Assembly (NCBI RefSeq): GCF_963678975.1
Contig: NC_089274.1
Location: forward strand, 6,498,001 to 6,562,000
DNA: 64,000 bases
Direction: 5' to 3'
DNA from: Dysidea avara
Taxonomy: Eukaryota; Porifera; Demospongiae; Dictyoceratida; Dysideidae
Position 1 is the stretch's first letter. Each line of letters starts with the position of its first letter. The notes under the pieces were generated by a model. That model searched no databases, was not told where the DNA came from, and worked only from the letters and a program-made list of their open reading frames with translations. A program made the position numbers and the translations under genes. Below, piece by piece: positions 1 through 11,079 of this stretch.

Positions 1-274
1 ATAGTCTAGTACATTTTGGGATTGTTTGCAAAGCCATGAAAATTTTAAATTAGGTAACATTACTCAACCTTGAAACTTTTGCCCCTAAAATATTTAGGCT
101 ATATAGTATATTGAATGCACTCATGCATGCATGCTATAATACTGCAAGATGCAGAAAGTCTTAAGAAATACACTAATTCCTACAATAATTTTTGAATAGG
201 TGTCCAAAGTAGCTATATGGGGTTTTGGTTACATGACCACTTTTTGGTGTTAAAATTATGCTGATATCAAATGC
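1..274. other. Unassigned AT-rich sequence
   Basis: No coding signal, repeat or conserved motif was recognised before the transposon end at 275. Confidence 0.5.
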
Positions 275-1391
275 CAGGGGTGGATCCAGGATTTTGCTAA
301 GGGGGGCACACAGGTAGAAGTCACTCGCACACTCCATGAAGTGCAAAGCATGAGCTTTCTAGGATGATCTGGGGGAATGCCCCACGAAATTTTGAAAATT
401 TAACGTTCTGAGATGGCAATTTTGACTGAAATTTGTTGATAGTTCAACACTGGAAGTATGAATGCTAATAGTACTGATAGCTACTGAGTTTAAAACCAGA
501 ATTAGTATAGTGTAAAGGCCTATAGGGTGCTCCCTAAGGAATTTTGAAAATAAACTTTGTGATATTGAATTTGGTGGCAATTTTGACTAAAATTTGTAAT
601 GTTTATGAAAATTCAATGCTGGAAGCATGAATGATGCTGAGCTGGTAGTAGCAATATAAAGTCCATAAGGAAATTTTGAAAAACTAATCTTTTGAGAATG
701 ATTTTGGTGCTAATTTTGGCTGAAATTAAGTTGAAATTTTTATTGAAAATTACCAAGCTACAGAACAGAAGGTTCCCTACACAAGTCTACTTAAACATAT
801 CCAGGCTTGTGGTCTGCAGTTGCATGATTTTCATCTCCAGAGAATTTCTAGTCACATTAAATAGGGTATAGATAGAGTCAGTAACTCAATTTAGATAGCT
901 GTTTAAAATTACAGATAGTGTTTTAAAATTATGCTACTCTTGACTGTTTTATTAGAGTAAATGACTGTTGTATTAGAGTGTCTAGATTTCTAATGTAGAT
1001 ACAGATACTCTAATAGCATTTAGGTGGGTTAGAGCGCCCTCTACATTATCATTATGATAATAATAATAATAATAATGATGATAATGCAGAGGGCGCTCTA
1101 ACCCACCTAAATGCTATCCCACTATATTGACCTGTGAGAAGGCTAAAGCCTGTGAATACAAGGAGTCAGTATAAACATGTATAGTTCTCCTTGTGCTATA
1201 TATGCCTATAATATGGATAGCAATTTGCTAGACACAGATTTATTATATTATACACAGTCATAAACTGCATTAAAGTATTTGGATTATGTCTGAGGTGCCT
1301 ACCTATGTTCAATGAACAACACAATAAAAATTCTGAAGGGGGGAGGGGGGGGGGGGGAGGGGGGGCACTGGCCCCCCTGGATCCGCCCCTG
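275..1391. mobile_element. DNA transposon remnant with CAGGGG ends
   Basis: The left end reads CAGGGGTGGATCCAGG and the right end is its inverted copy with one mismatch near the tip. G-rich tracts lie just inside each end (GGGGGGCAC on the left, a poly-G run at 1337-1366 followed by GGGGGCACTGGCCCC on the right). The tips resemble those of hAT-type elements, but the flanking 8 bp do not match, so no target duplication is claimed. The interior of about 1.1 kb has no transposase frame, so it is non-autonomous or dead. A near-perfect hairpin sits inside it at 1014-1116. Related shorter elements with the same tip are at 23985-24268 and 58937-59234. Confidence 0.6.
1014..1116. repeat. Perfect-stem hairpin with TAA-repeat loop
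   Basis: Arms 1014-1052 and 1078-1116 are inverted copies of 39 bp with one mismatch. They contain GGTGGGTTAGAGCGCCCTCT and its complement, and flank a (TAA)n loop. The arms are far more GC-rich than their surroundings, which suggests a small foldback element nested in the transposon at 275-1391. Confidence 0.8.
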
Positions 1392-1554
1392 AATCGAGTC
1401 CTGAATGCTACTTAGAATCCAACAATAAGATACTAAATTGTTTGCCTTATCTAAAAGGTCATGCAGTTGTAGCTATACCTTAAGCTCTCTGTCCCTCTTC
1501 CCCATAATGATGTCAGTTAGCTATATACAGTAGTTGCAAGGCTGTGGTATATCC

Positions 1555-2735
1555 GGTAAACTTCTTAGATAGGTTAAGAACTCTCTCGTAGGAAGGAAGC
1601 AGAAAGTTGTTCTGAACAACCATGAATCAGAATGGTCAGATGTACTTAGCGGAGTGCCTCAAGGCTCAGTCTTAGGCCCTACACTATTCAGTATCTAGCT
1701 ATGTTATTGACATGCCTTTAATTGTTAATAGCTCCATTGTTCAATTTGCTGATGATGCTAAAATGTTCAGAACTATTAAGTCAATTGATGATTTCCTTCA
1801 ACTTCAGCAAGACATAAATGTCCTTTCTGAGTGGGCTAAGAAATGGCAGTTGAAGTTTAACATTAGTAAATGTAACTGGTTACACCTGGAACAACCACAT
1901 AGATTTGGTGAATATACGATTTATGGCACTACTATCACATCTTGTAATGTTGTTAAAGATTTGGGAGTACAAATAGATAGTCAACTGATCTCACCACCAC
2001 AATTACTAAGAAGGCCAGTTGTCTTTTAGCAATTATTCAAAAAGCCTTCCAACATTTTGACAAAATACAGTTATTAACCTCTATAAAACTTATAATCGGC
2101 CTGTATTGGAATATGGTAATATTGTCTGGGGACCTCAGTATATCCTTGTGAGCAACCGAGTTGATCCACAACCTTCAGGATTATGCATATGATGACCATC
2201 TTGTTGAATTAAACTTGTCATCACTAAAATATATACCGGAGGCGTCGTGGGGATATGATAATGATTTATCAACTTCTACATAATCTTAACGTAGATCCAT
2301 CAGAATTACTAACCAACAATAGTTCATCAATAACTAGGGGTCATAATTACAAACTATTTAAGCCACAATCATCTACAAGAGTGAGATCGTCATTTTTACT
2401 GTGAGAGCCATTAATGATTGAAATAACCTACCTCATCATGTAGTTAACACACCCTCGTTGAACAATTTTAAAAATTTACTTGACTGTAACTGGTCTACTT
2501 CTTTAGTTAATTCTTGTTGCATAATCTGTACACAGTTTTTATGTTGCGATATTAATAGGCAATAATTTTTGTAAAGATCAGGCTTTACAGGCTCCTTGAT
2601 CCTCCTTACCTGTACACCTAATACTAATACTAGTAGCTGCATGCTAGGCACGTGGCTTAGTAACCACAATCATATACATTAGCACTTATACCCCAGTCGG
2701 GCTCTGCTAATTAAGCAATATAATAATAATAATAC
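1555..2735 (+). pseudogene. Broken LINE reverse transcriptase with 3' tail (LINE A)
   Basis: This is the 3' part of a non-LTR retrotransposon. Reading across frames gives the RT block GVPQGSVLGP near 1650-1680, then FADD (catalytic aspartates) near 1748, then WQLKFNISKC and the downstream thumb region with NRPVLEYGNIVWGP near 2095-2140 and a C-terminal block ending near 2480 (VRAINDWNNLPHHVV). A 4 bp insertion just after LFSI (near 1695) and several later shifts and stops break the frame, so it cannot encode an active enzyme. The element ends in GGGCTCTGCTAATTAA followed by an (AAT)n tail at about 2720-2735. A very similar 3' end closes the LINE at 34785-35105, so the two belong to one family. 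The 5' end is missing. Confidence 0.85.
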
Positions 2736-3806
2736 GTAGCTATAGCTATATACAGATAATTAACTTAATTATCTATGCTATATAGCTATTCACGTTAGGA
2801 TTTCCACTCAAAATTCTTTTTGTTGTTCTGTAGATTTTCCGGCACAACCTTACACGACATAATTATTACATATATGGTAGCCTAATATAGCCTTACCTTT
2901 GCTGCTTGAGTTTTCGACCACATGGCGTGCATATCCTATGATTGCAAGGAAACCGTAGGGGGCCATTAAGAAGAGTGTGACAAACCGCACACTGGAATCT
3001 GTCCTCCGAGGTTGGCAGCTGTGGAACAGGCAGAGACATCTTAATTTCTGATAACAACAAATAACTGTATACACTATAACTATATACCTTTTTAAGAACT
3101 TTTTAGCCCGAAGCTAGTCACATGATTGAAATTACCTCAACAATAATTACGTCACGTACGTATATCTTACTATTTTAAGCTCTGAACTGGTTGGTCTAGA
3201 TTCTTCTTTATAAACTTAATTATGATTTCTCAGACTACATATACAAGTATGCCACCTCAGTCTACCGGTCATGGGTGTTGTGGGAGGGAAGTGGGAAACA
3301 AGAAAAATGCATTGTCGCTGCATGTGGCTAAACTGTTATGATTTCATTGTCTAGAAAGGAAGTACACTGTCAAGAAGTTAATGAGAGTAAGCAACGTACA
3401 AATCAGTGGAAAATGTCATAACACCCTATGGCAAAATGTCCCAAGGTCACACATTCTGTGCCTCCCCCATAGCTATTACTGTGAAGAATGAGTAGCTACC
3501 ATCCAACTGTGTGAAGGTAATTTGTATAGCCATACGATTCATGCATATATACACAGTTATGTGTGCCCAAGTATGAAATCTAAAAATAATTAAAACTATC
3601 ATTATTGTAAGGTATACTGTATAGCTTACATTATTAATTAGCTGCAATCACTGAGCTTGTCACCGACACCGTACAGCTTGAAATGTACTGTTACTATTAA
3701 ATGTATTTATTTATGTTTAATTCTGTATACTGTAGCTACATTGAGGTATATAATGTACATATGTGTATACATTCTTAGCATTAGTAGTATCACAATATAT
3801 GTAATA
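2736..3806. other. Unassigned AT-rich sequence
   Basis: Short open frames only, none with a recognisable domain. TAGCTATA-type simple sequence is scattered through it. Nothing else was seen. Confidence 0.4.
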
Positions 3807-3918
3807 GTTATACCATGGGCACAAGTGCTTTGCCTGATATATACGCACAAGCACGAGGGCGTTAGCCCGAGTGCAAGTGCGTATATATCAGGCAAGGCAT
3901 GAGTGCCTGTGGTATAAC
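3807..3918. repeat. Foldback hairpin, family HP, copy 1
   Basis: A 112 bp palindrome starts with GTTATACCATGGGCAC and ends with its inverted form. The arms contain TTTGCCTGATATATACGCAC and the complement, around a short GC-rich loop (GGGCGTTAGCCC). Three more copies lie at 51835-51947, 58279-58390 and 59311-59432. The palindrome keeps frames open on both strands, which creates protein-like shadows (ALPDIYA) that I do not regard as genes. Confidence 0.85.
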
Positions 3919-5694
3919 TAACATGTACCACGTGGCCAGGTAATTAATCACCTAGCTACATGTGAGAGAAACTACTGGCATACGTACTTCACGAGTATAT
4001 TTATATTGGGCGTTGTGAATTTCAATAGTGGACACTGGAAGCAATGTAAGAATAACGACAAGGAGTTGCTGTGCCGGAGTGCAAACGTACGTGCAACAAC
4101 TCGAGCATGCGAAAAGATTGATTGTGGATTTATACAGTGAGCAAGGAGACACAGGACATTGAAACACGACTTGATAATGATGGTTTAGCACTGGTATAAG
4201 TACTCCCAAGTATTCACTAGATGATATACAAATAAAAATCCAACTACCATACAGCGTAATAATTTGACGGGGGAAAATTTTGACAAATTCTTATCTCTTG
4301 AATATTGACGAGGAAAACATTGATGAATGTCCTACACCAGAAGTATTCTAATTAACTAGTCATGTGAGCTTTGACGGGGAAAATTTTGATGAATGGCAAG
4401 TATATCAAATTTGTCACAATTTTCCCTGTCAAAGTATCACACTGTACAGTATACATGTTGACAAGCTGCCACATATGCAAAGCCACATATTATAATTATG
4501 ATACACACATGCATACTTTGAATTATTACCGTTATTTTATCACTCTGTACAAGAAAAGTGGGAATGCCCCATCATTATCATGCGAGTTGCATCATTTGTA
4601 TTTGAAAGGGTTAGTGGAATATTTTGAACACATATTCATATAGAGCATGCATGCTTACGTACACAAATTGCCTAGATTGCACAAATTGTTTGGGGATCAA
4701 GTCACTAGCTACTTAGTTTGGGATTTTTTTCTGCATTCATCAGACTAAAAAATTATTGAAGATTCTGACAGCTTCCTGTTAGGCTTTCAGTGGCCAGTCC
4801 CTAGTGAGATATAATTTATAAATAAGCACATAATCTGAATACACCTGTTGAGGCAACATTTGCAACTGCTCATTCCATAGAAGTCCATGTAGTCTGCTTA
4901 ACCCTACAAGAGTTCATCACAATGGGGCATGTATTCAACCCTACATCAGTACACATGGTACTGTTAAACCTACAACTAGCTAACTATATCAACAAACACA
5001 CAGGAATACATGTCAGCAAATACTGTATTACAAAGAAACTAAAAATAGAAAGATGTAAGCGCTACATGTGTATAATAGTTACATTCAGCAATGTCATATG
5101 ACCACTATACTGCTATAAATCAGTAGGTCTAATTGTGTGTAGTATCTGTCACACCTACTAGCATTCTTGTGGCTCTAAACTACCATAAATATACACAGTC
5201 AGTTGATATACCATAACAGATCATATTACTATTACAAACATGTGATACATCCAATAATATCAGTTTACGGTGTTCAGTTTTGTAACTATACACACCTATT
5301 GCAGAAAATATTCAGTGTAAACAAACACACATATACAATGTACTGTACATAAGCTCAATATAGTAGCTATGAGTTGTATAGCTACCGGTGATGAGCATTA
5401 TATATTTTGCTGAGTTAAGCAAAGTTATTTCCTGTTGGTAATATGTGATATCAAATATAGACAGGACGTCATTGATCTAATAGTCTGGAACATTGCATCT
5501 TAACATTAACTTTATTATAGCTTTACGTATGTATTGATACTCTGATTACAGCCATTTAAAAAAACCTGAGTATCGAGTATCGAGAAACTATGAAACTTTC
5601 ATTGAATGTCTTTATGTTTAGTATTTTATAAAAATTACATCTAAATGATGTAACACTATGTGGAGTTCCTATGGATACATATATACATGAAACT
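3919..5694. other. Unassigned, with short TTTGACGGGG repeats
   Basis: No gene was seen. At 4262-4440 the motif TTTGACGGGGAAAATTTTGA occurs in diverged direct copies (about 4263, 4308, 4370) and once inverted (about 4418-4436), so 4366-4438 can fold back. The rest is featureless AT-rich sequence. Confidence 0.5.
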
Positions 5695-5900
5695 GATAAG
5701 GAGAAAACATCCTTGACCACCTGACAGACTCTTGTAAGTGTTTGAGGATTATCGGATGGCTGCAGGTTCGAAGCTTCCCAGGTCCAGTCACAGATTTTTT
5801 CTCTTTTCTCCACCTTTTCAAACATACTTTCTGTAACAACTTTAAACAGGCTGTAGGACCAGGTGTCCTACAGACCTCCAGCACTTGTGCTGTAAAGCCT
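5695..5900 (+). mobile_element. Possible tRNA-derived SINE fragment
   Basis: GCAGGTTCGAAGCTTCCCAG at about 5763-5782 resembles a pol III B box (GGTTCGAANCC) and is followed by a pyrimidine-rich stretch and a short inverted motif (AGGACCAGGTGTCCT, near 5858). No convincing A box was found and there is no second copy in the window, so this is a weak call. Confidence 0.25.
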
Positions 5901-7865
5901 TAAGTGTACTCCGTACAGTTTACATAAGGCTTCCCAAGTCACATGGCGAAACAGGTTATCTTTTATATATGTTGATGGAAATATTATGGTCATTAATTAG
6001 TCTGTGGCTTATTACTGAATTTTTAGCACCTGTATGTTAGGTAACAGGCATGCTCCTTCCTATTCTACACTCTTATGTTTAAAATAGAACTAGTCTGTCA
6101 TTTTTCACCCAAAAGGCATGAAAATTTTGGATAAGTTACTACAGTAATTTTGCTAAAAAAGAGTGCTTGCAGTTTTTTGATAGCAACTTCAGGTGACAAA
6201 TAGCATGGAAGAGAAAAGAAAAATTGGTGGCAGTGTCAAACCGTAAGTTAACCGGAAGTTGGGTATCTGATGATTGAGAAGCTAAAAGACAAAAATAAAA
6301 ACGCACAATAGTTTGTACTGTTTTGTATAGTGTATCATGAAAGTATCAAGGCTCTAGTGTGTAAACTGTAAGACTAGTTCTGCTTTAAAGGGAAAAATTA
6401 TAACTCGCATTCCACAGCAAATTAGCAGTTGGGTTTGTGTTCTTGTGTTAGCTTATATCCAGTAAGAAAGTACGGTATATTTGCCCAAACCATTTGTGAG
6501 TTATGGTATTTTCATGGGAGCCGTACATGAACTGTACAGAGCACCCTTAATAAATAAAAATAATAAAATATGCACCCTTGTTATGTATCAGCTACTCAGA
6601 TGCACATGCTATTTAATGAGATTGATTTTACAGCAGTTATTTTTAATAAGTAAACTGTTGAATGTACTACAAAATAATGTCAATAGACACCTTACATGTA
6701 CATAAGTATGTACCTGCAGTTTATACTGGGTATGTGAGGACCTGTCATTATACTAAAATTTGATAGACCTGTAGATAGATTACAGTGATTTTTGAAACTA
6801 AAGTACCAAACTTAGCTACTATATGAGACACTTAGCTCTAACAATAAATTGGAGATAGCATATAGTGATGATCAGTGAGCTATCCTATAGAAAACTTGAA
6901 AACAATATTACTGTTTTGGAATAACTTGATGTGTAAGGCATAAATAGTGGGTGCATGTGCATTATTGTATACTGTGTACAGTATATATATAGGTGATCAT
7001 GCAGTATACAAAATGTCATAGTTTTTCACTACATATAGCTAGAATAGAGCCATAGCCAGGGTTACAATAGCTGTCATCTTATTAAACACATGCATGTAGT
7101 AAGCATCGTATACTACAAAAATGGTTCCTGTTTCCATAGTTTTCTTCATCATTGGAAAGGTGAATGGCACCGCACTTCCATATATCTCCATAAGAAAAAC
7201 ATAGAAAGGTGCAGAAGAAAAACATAGAAAGGTGCAGAAATGTGCAGAAATACAGCCATTCCATTACCTTCATAATGTCAAATAAGGAAATTAAGCTATG
7301 GAAACTGGAACCGTTTTTATTTTGTAGTGATGTATGTATCATGCATATATGCACTCTAAATTTATATTGCTCTGACCTTGGTATATAAATTATGATCAAG
7401 AGTTCATCAGATTTAAAGAGTGGAGTGAGAGAGAGGGTGTGTCCTATATACTGCACTGAGTCAATTGATAAAATATCAATTCCCTGATCAATACCTCTAC
7501 TGGAGATAGAAAGTTGTTGATTGGTGCTGATATTGTCAAGCCTTTTATGTTTAATCTTTGAACAGACTCAGGTGCTACTTGACTTTCAATGAAAGTTTTC
7601 CAGTTAGACACTCCTTCATTACTTAATGTTATGAATCTCTTTGGTGTAAAATATAAGTGTAGCTAACTGGTCTGGACATTGATAATGGTATGTTAATCAT
7701 TTCCTGTGTGAAAAACCATGTGATACAGGATGTTTAGATCAACCACGAAAACTTCCTGGATCATTTTAATTTATTGTAAGCTGCAAATTCATGCATTGCA
7801 CATGCATATGATCATCACTGCTGCTAAACTGCCTACAAAATGTTACTATAAAGTGTATTATGTAG
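5901..7865. other. Unassigned AT-rich sequence
   Basis: No coding domain or clear repeat was seen. A short tandem AGAAAAACATAGAAAGGTGC occurs near 7193-7236. Confidence 0.4.
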
Positions 7866-8400
7866 TAGAGCTCCAGAGGTTCCAGGGTTCTAGAGGTTCT
7901 AGGGTTCCAGGGTTACAGAGGTTCCAGGGTTCTTGAGGTTCCAGAGGTTCCAGGGTTACAGACATTCTAGTGGTTCCAGAGGTTCCAGGGTTCTTGAGGT
8001 TCCAGGGTTCTAGTGGTTCCAGAGTTCTAGTGGTTTCAGGGTTCTAGAGGTTCCAGGGGTTCCAAGGTTCTTGAGGTTCCAGGGTTCCAGTGGTTCCAGG
8101 GTTCTAGTGGTTCCATGGTTCCAGAGGTTCCAAGGTTCTGTAGGTTCCAGGGTTCCAGATGTTCCAGGGTTCTAGAGGTTCTATAGGTTCCAGAGGTTCT
8201 AGAGGTTCCAAGGTTCTAGAGGTTCCATGGTTCCAAGGTTCTAGAGGTTCTATAGGTTCCAGAGATTCTAGAGGTTCCAGAGGTTCCAGGGTTCTTATAG
8301 TGGTTCCAGGGTTCTAGAGGTTCCAGGATTCCAGAGGTTCCAGAAGTTCCAGGGTTCTAGAGTTTAAAGGGTTTGAGAGGTTCCAGTAATTCCTGGAACC
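7866..8400. repeat. 9/18 bp minisatellite (GGTTCCAGA type)
   Basis: About 530 bp is built from variants of GAGGTTCCA and GGGTTCTAG that alternate irregularly. Sparse inverted copies (CCTGGAACCTCTGGAACC) mark its right end near 8392-8410, and another inverted scrap lies at about 8780-8803. It is not coding; the array is strongly strand-biased. Confidence 0.85.
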
Positions 8401-8870
8401 TCTGGAACCTAAAGTTGTGAAACTGGATGGAATATCATAACCGGTTACTTGGCAAATCATAATTGCCGGTTATATGGTTAACTGAACTTAATGAAATTTT
8501 CTCTGATTTTTATGCTGGACTTAGTTTTTAAGCTATGTTTACCTTAAAAATATACTTGTAGTGGCCAAAGTAAGACATAAGAAGTCATTATACATAAAGC
8601 TGAATCCTACAGAAAAGTGTGATATCAATGTTGAAGAATGAAAAGAGTACCAAATCATACATTTCTGAGTGAAAATATTAGGGATCAGTTATCCAGTTAT
8701 GAGAAAAAATAACTGATAACTGAATTTATAAAAATAATTGGTCAATTAATCGGTCAACCGGTAAGAGTCACAGCTCTACTGGAACCTCTGGACCCTGGAA
8801 CATGTGTTCACTAGCTTGTTAATGTTGAAGTTCCAAATGACTATTCTACATTTATAGGGAAGTAGAATTA
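8401..8870. other. Unassigned, with CCGGTT-type inverted scraps
   Basis: ATAACCGGTTACTTGG (about 8438) and GGTCAACCGGT (about 8752) face each other and may be remains of transposon ends. No target duplication and no gene were found. Confidence 0.35.
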
Positions 8871-9071
8871 CAGTGGAACCGAATGCCTTGGAACTGGGGG
8901 TGGTCCATAAGTATAAAAAGTGTCTATCTCTGAAACTGTGTATAAATAACCTAAAAATATAGTATTATCATTTACCCTAATAGAACAGTCACCGCTCTAA
9001 TAGAGCAGTCATTTCCGTATAGTTCGGTTAACCGAGAATCCAGATAAGTCCGGATAAGTGAAGCATCACTG
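8871..9071. mobile_element. Short TA-flanked MITE, pogo-like ends
   Basis: The element starts CAGTGGAACC and ends in an inverted CAGTG, and both sides are flanked by TA. The right part (TCGGTTAACCGAGAATCC, then TCCGGATAAGTG) is like the ends of pogo/Tigger-type Tc1-mariner elements. Just inside lie two copies of the CTCTAATAGAGCAGTCA motif that is scattered throughout the window. Only the outermost 5 bp match between the two ends, so the call is moderate. Confidence 0.5.
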
Positions 9072-9089
9072 TAATAAATCCTTAATGAT

Positions 9090-9685
9090 AACCCGAATAG
9101 CGTAATTTGAAATATATAGGCCTGAAATACAGCATCAAGACACACGGTAGTGTGTCGTGCGGCCTAAGAAGTCGGCGCGCCACACCGTGAGTATATTGAC
9201 AGGAAGAAAGAAAACGTCATTTTCACACCTTTGTATCTCGGTGATCCCTTATCCGATTTGAACCAAATTTGCTACAGAGTTGCCCGCCAGCCAGGGGAGT
9301 CTACATTCCAAATGTGAAGGAAGTCGCTCTAGCCATTTCCGAGATACGAGCTGCCAAAGTTTCGAGATTTTTTTTTTTCTTCTCCGTGTTTTCGCACACT
9401 TGCAAAAATTGCTATAAAACGCAAACGCGTTCTCCGATCACCTTGAAATTTGGCACACAGAACGGGAGTCCAAAGGCGAATCCTAGCATCAAATTTGGTG
9501 CGAATCCTATGAATGGTTCAGGAGTTATGACCGATTATTCGCGTAAAACAAGATCGATTTGTTGTCACACCTACAGGATAAACCGCTTCATAGAATGAGT
9601 TTAAAATTGCTATGTAGATGGAATAACCATCGTAGGAGTGCCTTTTGGTGGTTTGAAAGGAATCGAGATAAAGACCACGGAGATA
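9090..9685. repeat. Repeat Y: GC-richer dispersed repeat
   Basis: This block has a visibly higher GC content and CpG-bearing words (GTCGGCGCGCCACACCGTG, ACGCAAACGCGTTCTCCGAT) than the surrounding sequence. It includes a small inverted motif near 9140-9190. A diverged piece of the same repeat, beginning at AAACCGCTT, lies at about 19728-19860 in the same orientation, on the other side of the 9.3 kb insertion. I could not assign it to a transposon class, and no coding frame has a known domain. Confidence 0.55.
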
Positions 9686-10250
9686 TTATTATTATTTGTT
9701 AATTGGTATAAGGAAGACAAAGTCTTATAAAAACCAATCTCAAATACATCTAAATAAAATCAAACCGGCGGTCATATAAAAATACATCTAATTCTAGTCT
9801 TAAAGATCAGTACATTAGGTGCAGATACAATTTCGTGGGGTAAGGTGTTCCAATCATTGACGATTCTCTGTGAAAAACTATGACCTCTAATAGCAGTGTT
9901 GAAGCGATTTTTGTAAAGTTTGAGTCCATTTGATCGGGTGGGGCCGGGGTTGGTATTAACAGTAAAAAAATAGTCTTTGTCCACAGATACTAAATTGTTC
10001 AGGATTTTGTAAGTCATAATCAGATCCATTCTGATTCGACGGTAAAGTAAGCTGGGTAGATTAAGTTCTTGGAAAATTTCAGAGTATGTCAAATTATAGA
10101 AGGAAGGTATAAGTTTTGTGGCTCTTCTTTGAACTGCTTCTAATTTACGGATGTTTTTCATAAGATGAGGGTTCCAGACAGTTGACGCATAGTCCAAAAT
10201 TGGGCGAACAAGAGTAACATATAATAATCTTATTGTGTTGGCATCCCTGG
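9686..10250 (-). pseudogene. LINE B, 3' half of a reverse transcriptase split by transposon
   Basis: Read on the minus strand from 10250, this encodes the thumb and C-terminal part of a LINE reverse transcriptase: RDANTIRLLYVTLVRPILDY, then YRRIRMDLIMTYKILNNLV and RIVNDWNTLPHEIV, with a stop near 9772. It closes with a short 3' UTR and an (AAT)n tail at 9686-9697. Its upstream half is not adjacent: it lies at 19601-19703 on the same strand, behind a 9,341 bp insertion. Removing the insert and one 9 bp duplicate joins KRTLASRD to ANTIRLLY in frame. The catalytic FADD region is missing, so the copy was already 5' truncated. Confidence 0.9.
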
Positions 10251-10368
10251 GGGAATTTTTTTTTTTTGGGCCTACTTTGACTTGGAAAATTTTCACCTTT
10301 TGTGAACTTACCGTTTTCATTTGTTTTACGGAGTCACATTTCTCGGTTGAATGGCATGACATAACCAT

Positions 10369-10927
10369 TAAGGCTCAAACGAATAGTGGTTTACTGTATT
10401 CGAATATTCGCTCAGTTCTAACGAAATTAGTCGAATAATCGGTGTAAGGTTTCATTGCAATTCAGTAATTAAGGTGGCCACTACCAAGAAGCCCACAAAC
10501 AGCTTTGTGGCTTCGTATGAATAACTTTACTATTAAAGAAAGAGATGCCATAATTCTCTTTCTGAAAGGATTATCACAGCGATACTGTGATAGAAAGTGA
10601 TTATAACAAAGTAGAAGCACCTGGAGTAAGCCACAAATCCGTACGAAGTCTTGCGCTTACGCCGATTCACCGTGGAATTAGTACATCTTCACCAATTAGT
10701 GGCTGCCTAATTCTATTACTACTCTTCGCTTTATTACCATAGTCCTTTCCTTTCTGTTACTTTCATTAACATCACTTCAGCTTGTTAATTCTATGGTTAA
10801 TTACTGACAGCTAATCACGTGTCACCATATAAATGATCATGAGCGAATAATCGTTTGTTAATTTTATTATTCGGCTACAAAGCAAATGAATATTAATCCG
10901 AATATTCGGCTAATCGTTTGAGCCTTA
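10369..10927. mobile_element. hAT-type MITE, 559 bp
   Basis: The tips are TAAGGCTCAAACGA and its exact inverse, followed inside by ATTCGAATATTCG-like AT-palindromic sequence. ATAACCAT is duplicated perfectly on both sides (10361-10368 and 10928-10935). An 8 bp duplication and these tips fit hAT elements. There is no transposase. It sits in the left inverted arm of the transposon at 10251-19591 and is therefore younger than it. Confidence 0.92.
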
Positions 10928-11079
10928 ATAACCATGCAGTGTATTCCTCACGATATTGTGAACTCTATAGACAGCTACGTGGATGAACATTTCCTTCCTC
11001 AACATGGCACGTCTTCTCGCAACACGTGGCCATGGGATGACTGCACGAGGCCAGACTAGCTGGGAGTGATCGTAAGACC

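Noticed and set aside
3707..3931. Open frames with TGTHALPDIYA-like peptide at several hairpins
   Set aside because: They arise on both strands of the palindromes and lack starts, domains or splice support.
7082..7456. 124-codon minus-strand frame
   Set aside because: Low-complexity hydrophobic composition from simple sequence; no domain.
9269..9598. 109-codon frame in repeat Y as a gene
   Set aside because: No domain, and a diverged second piece of the same DNA near 19728 has stops; treated as a repeat.
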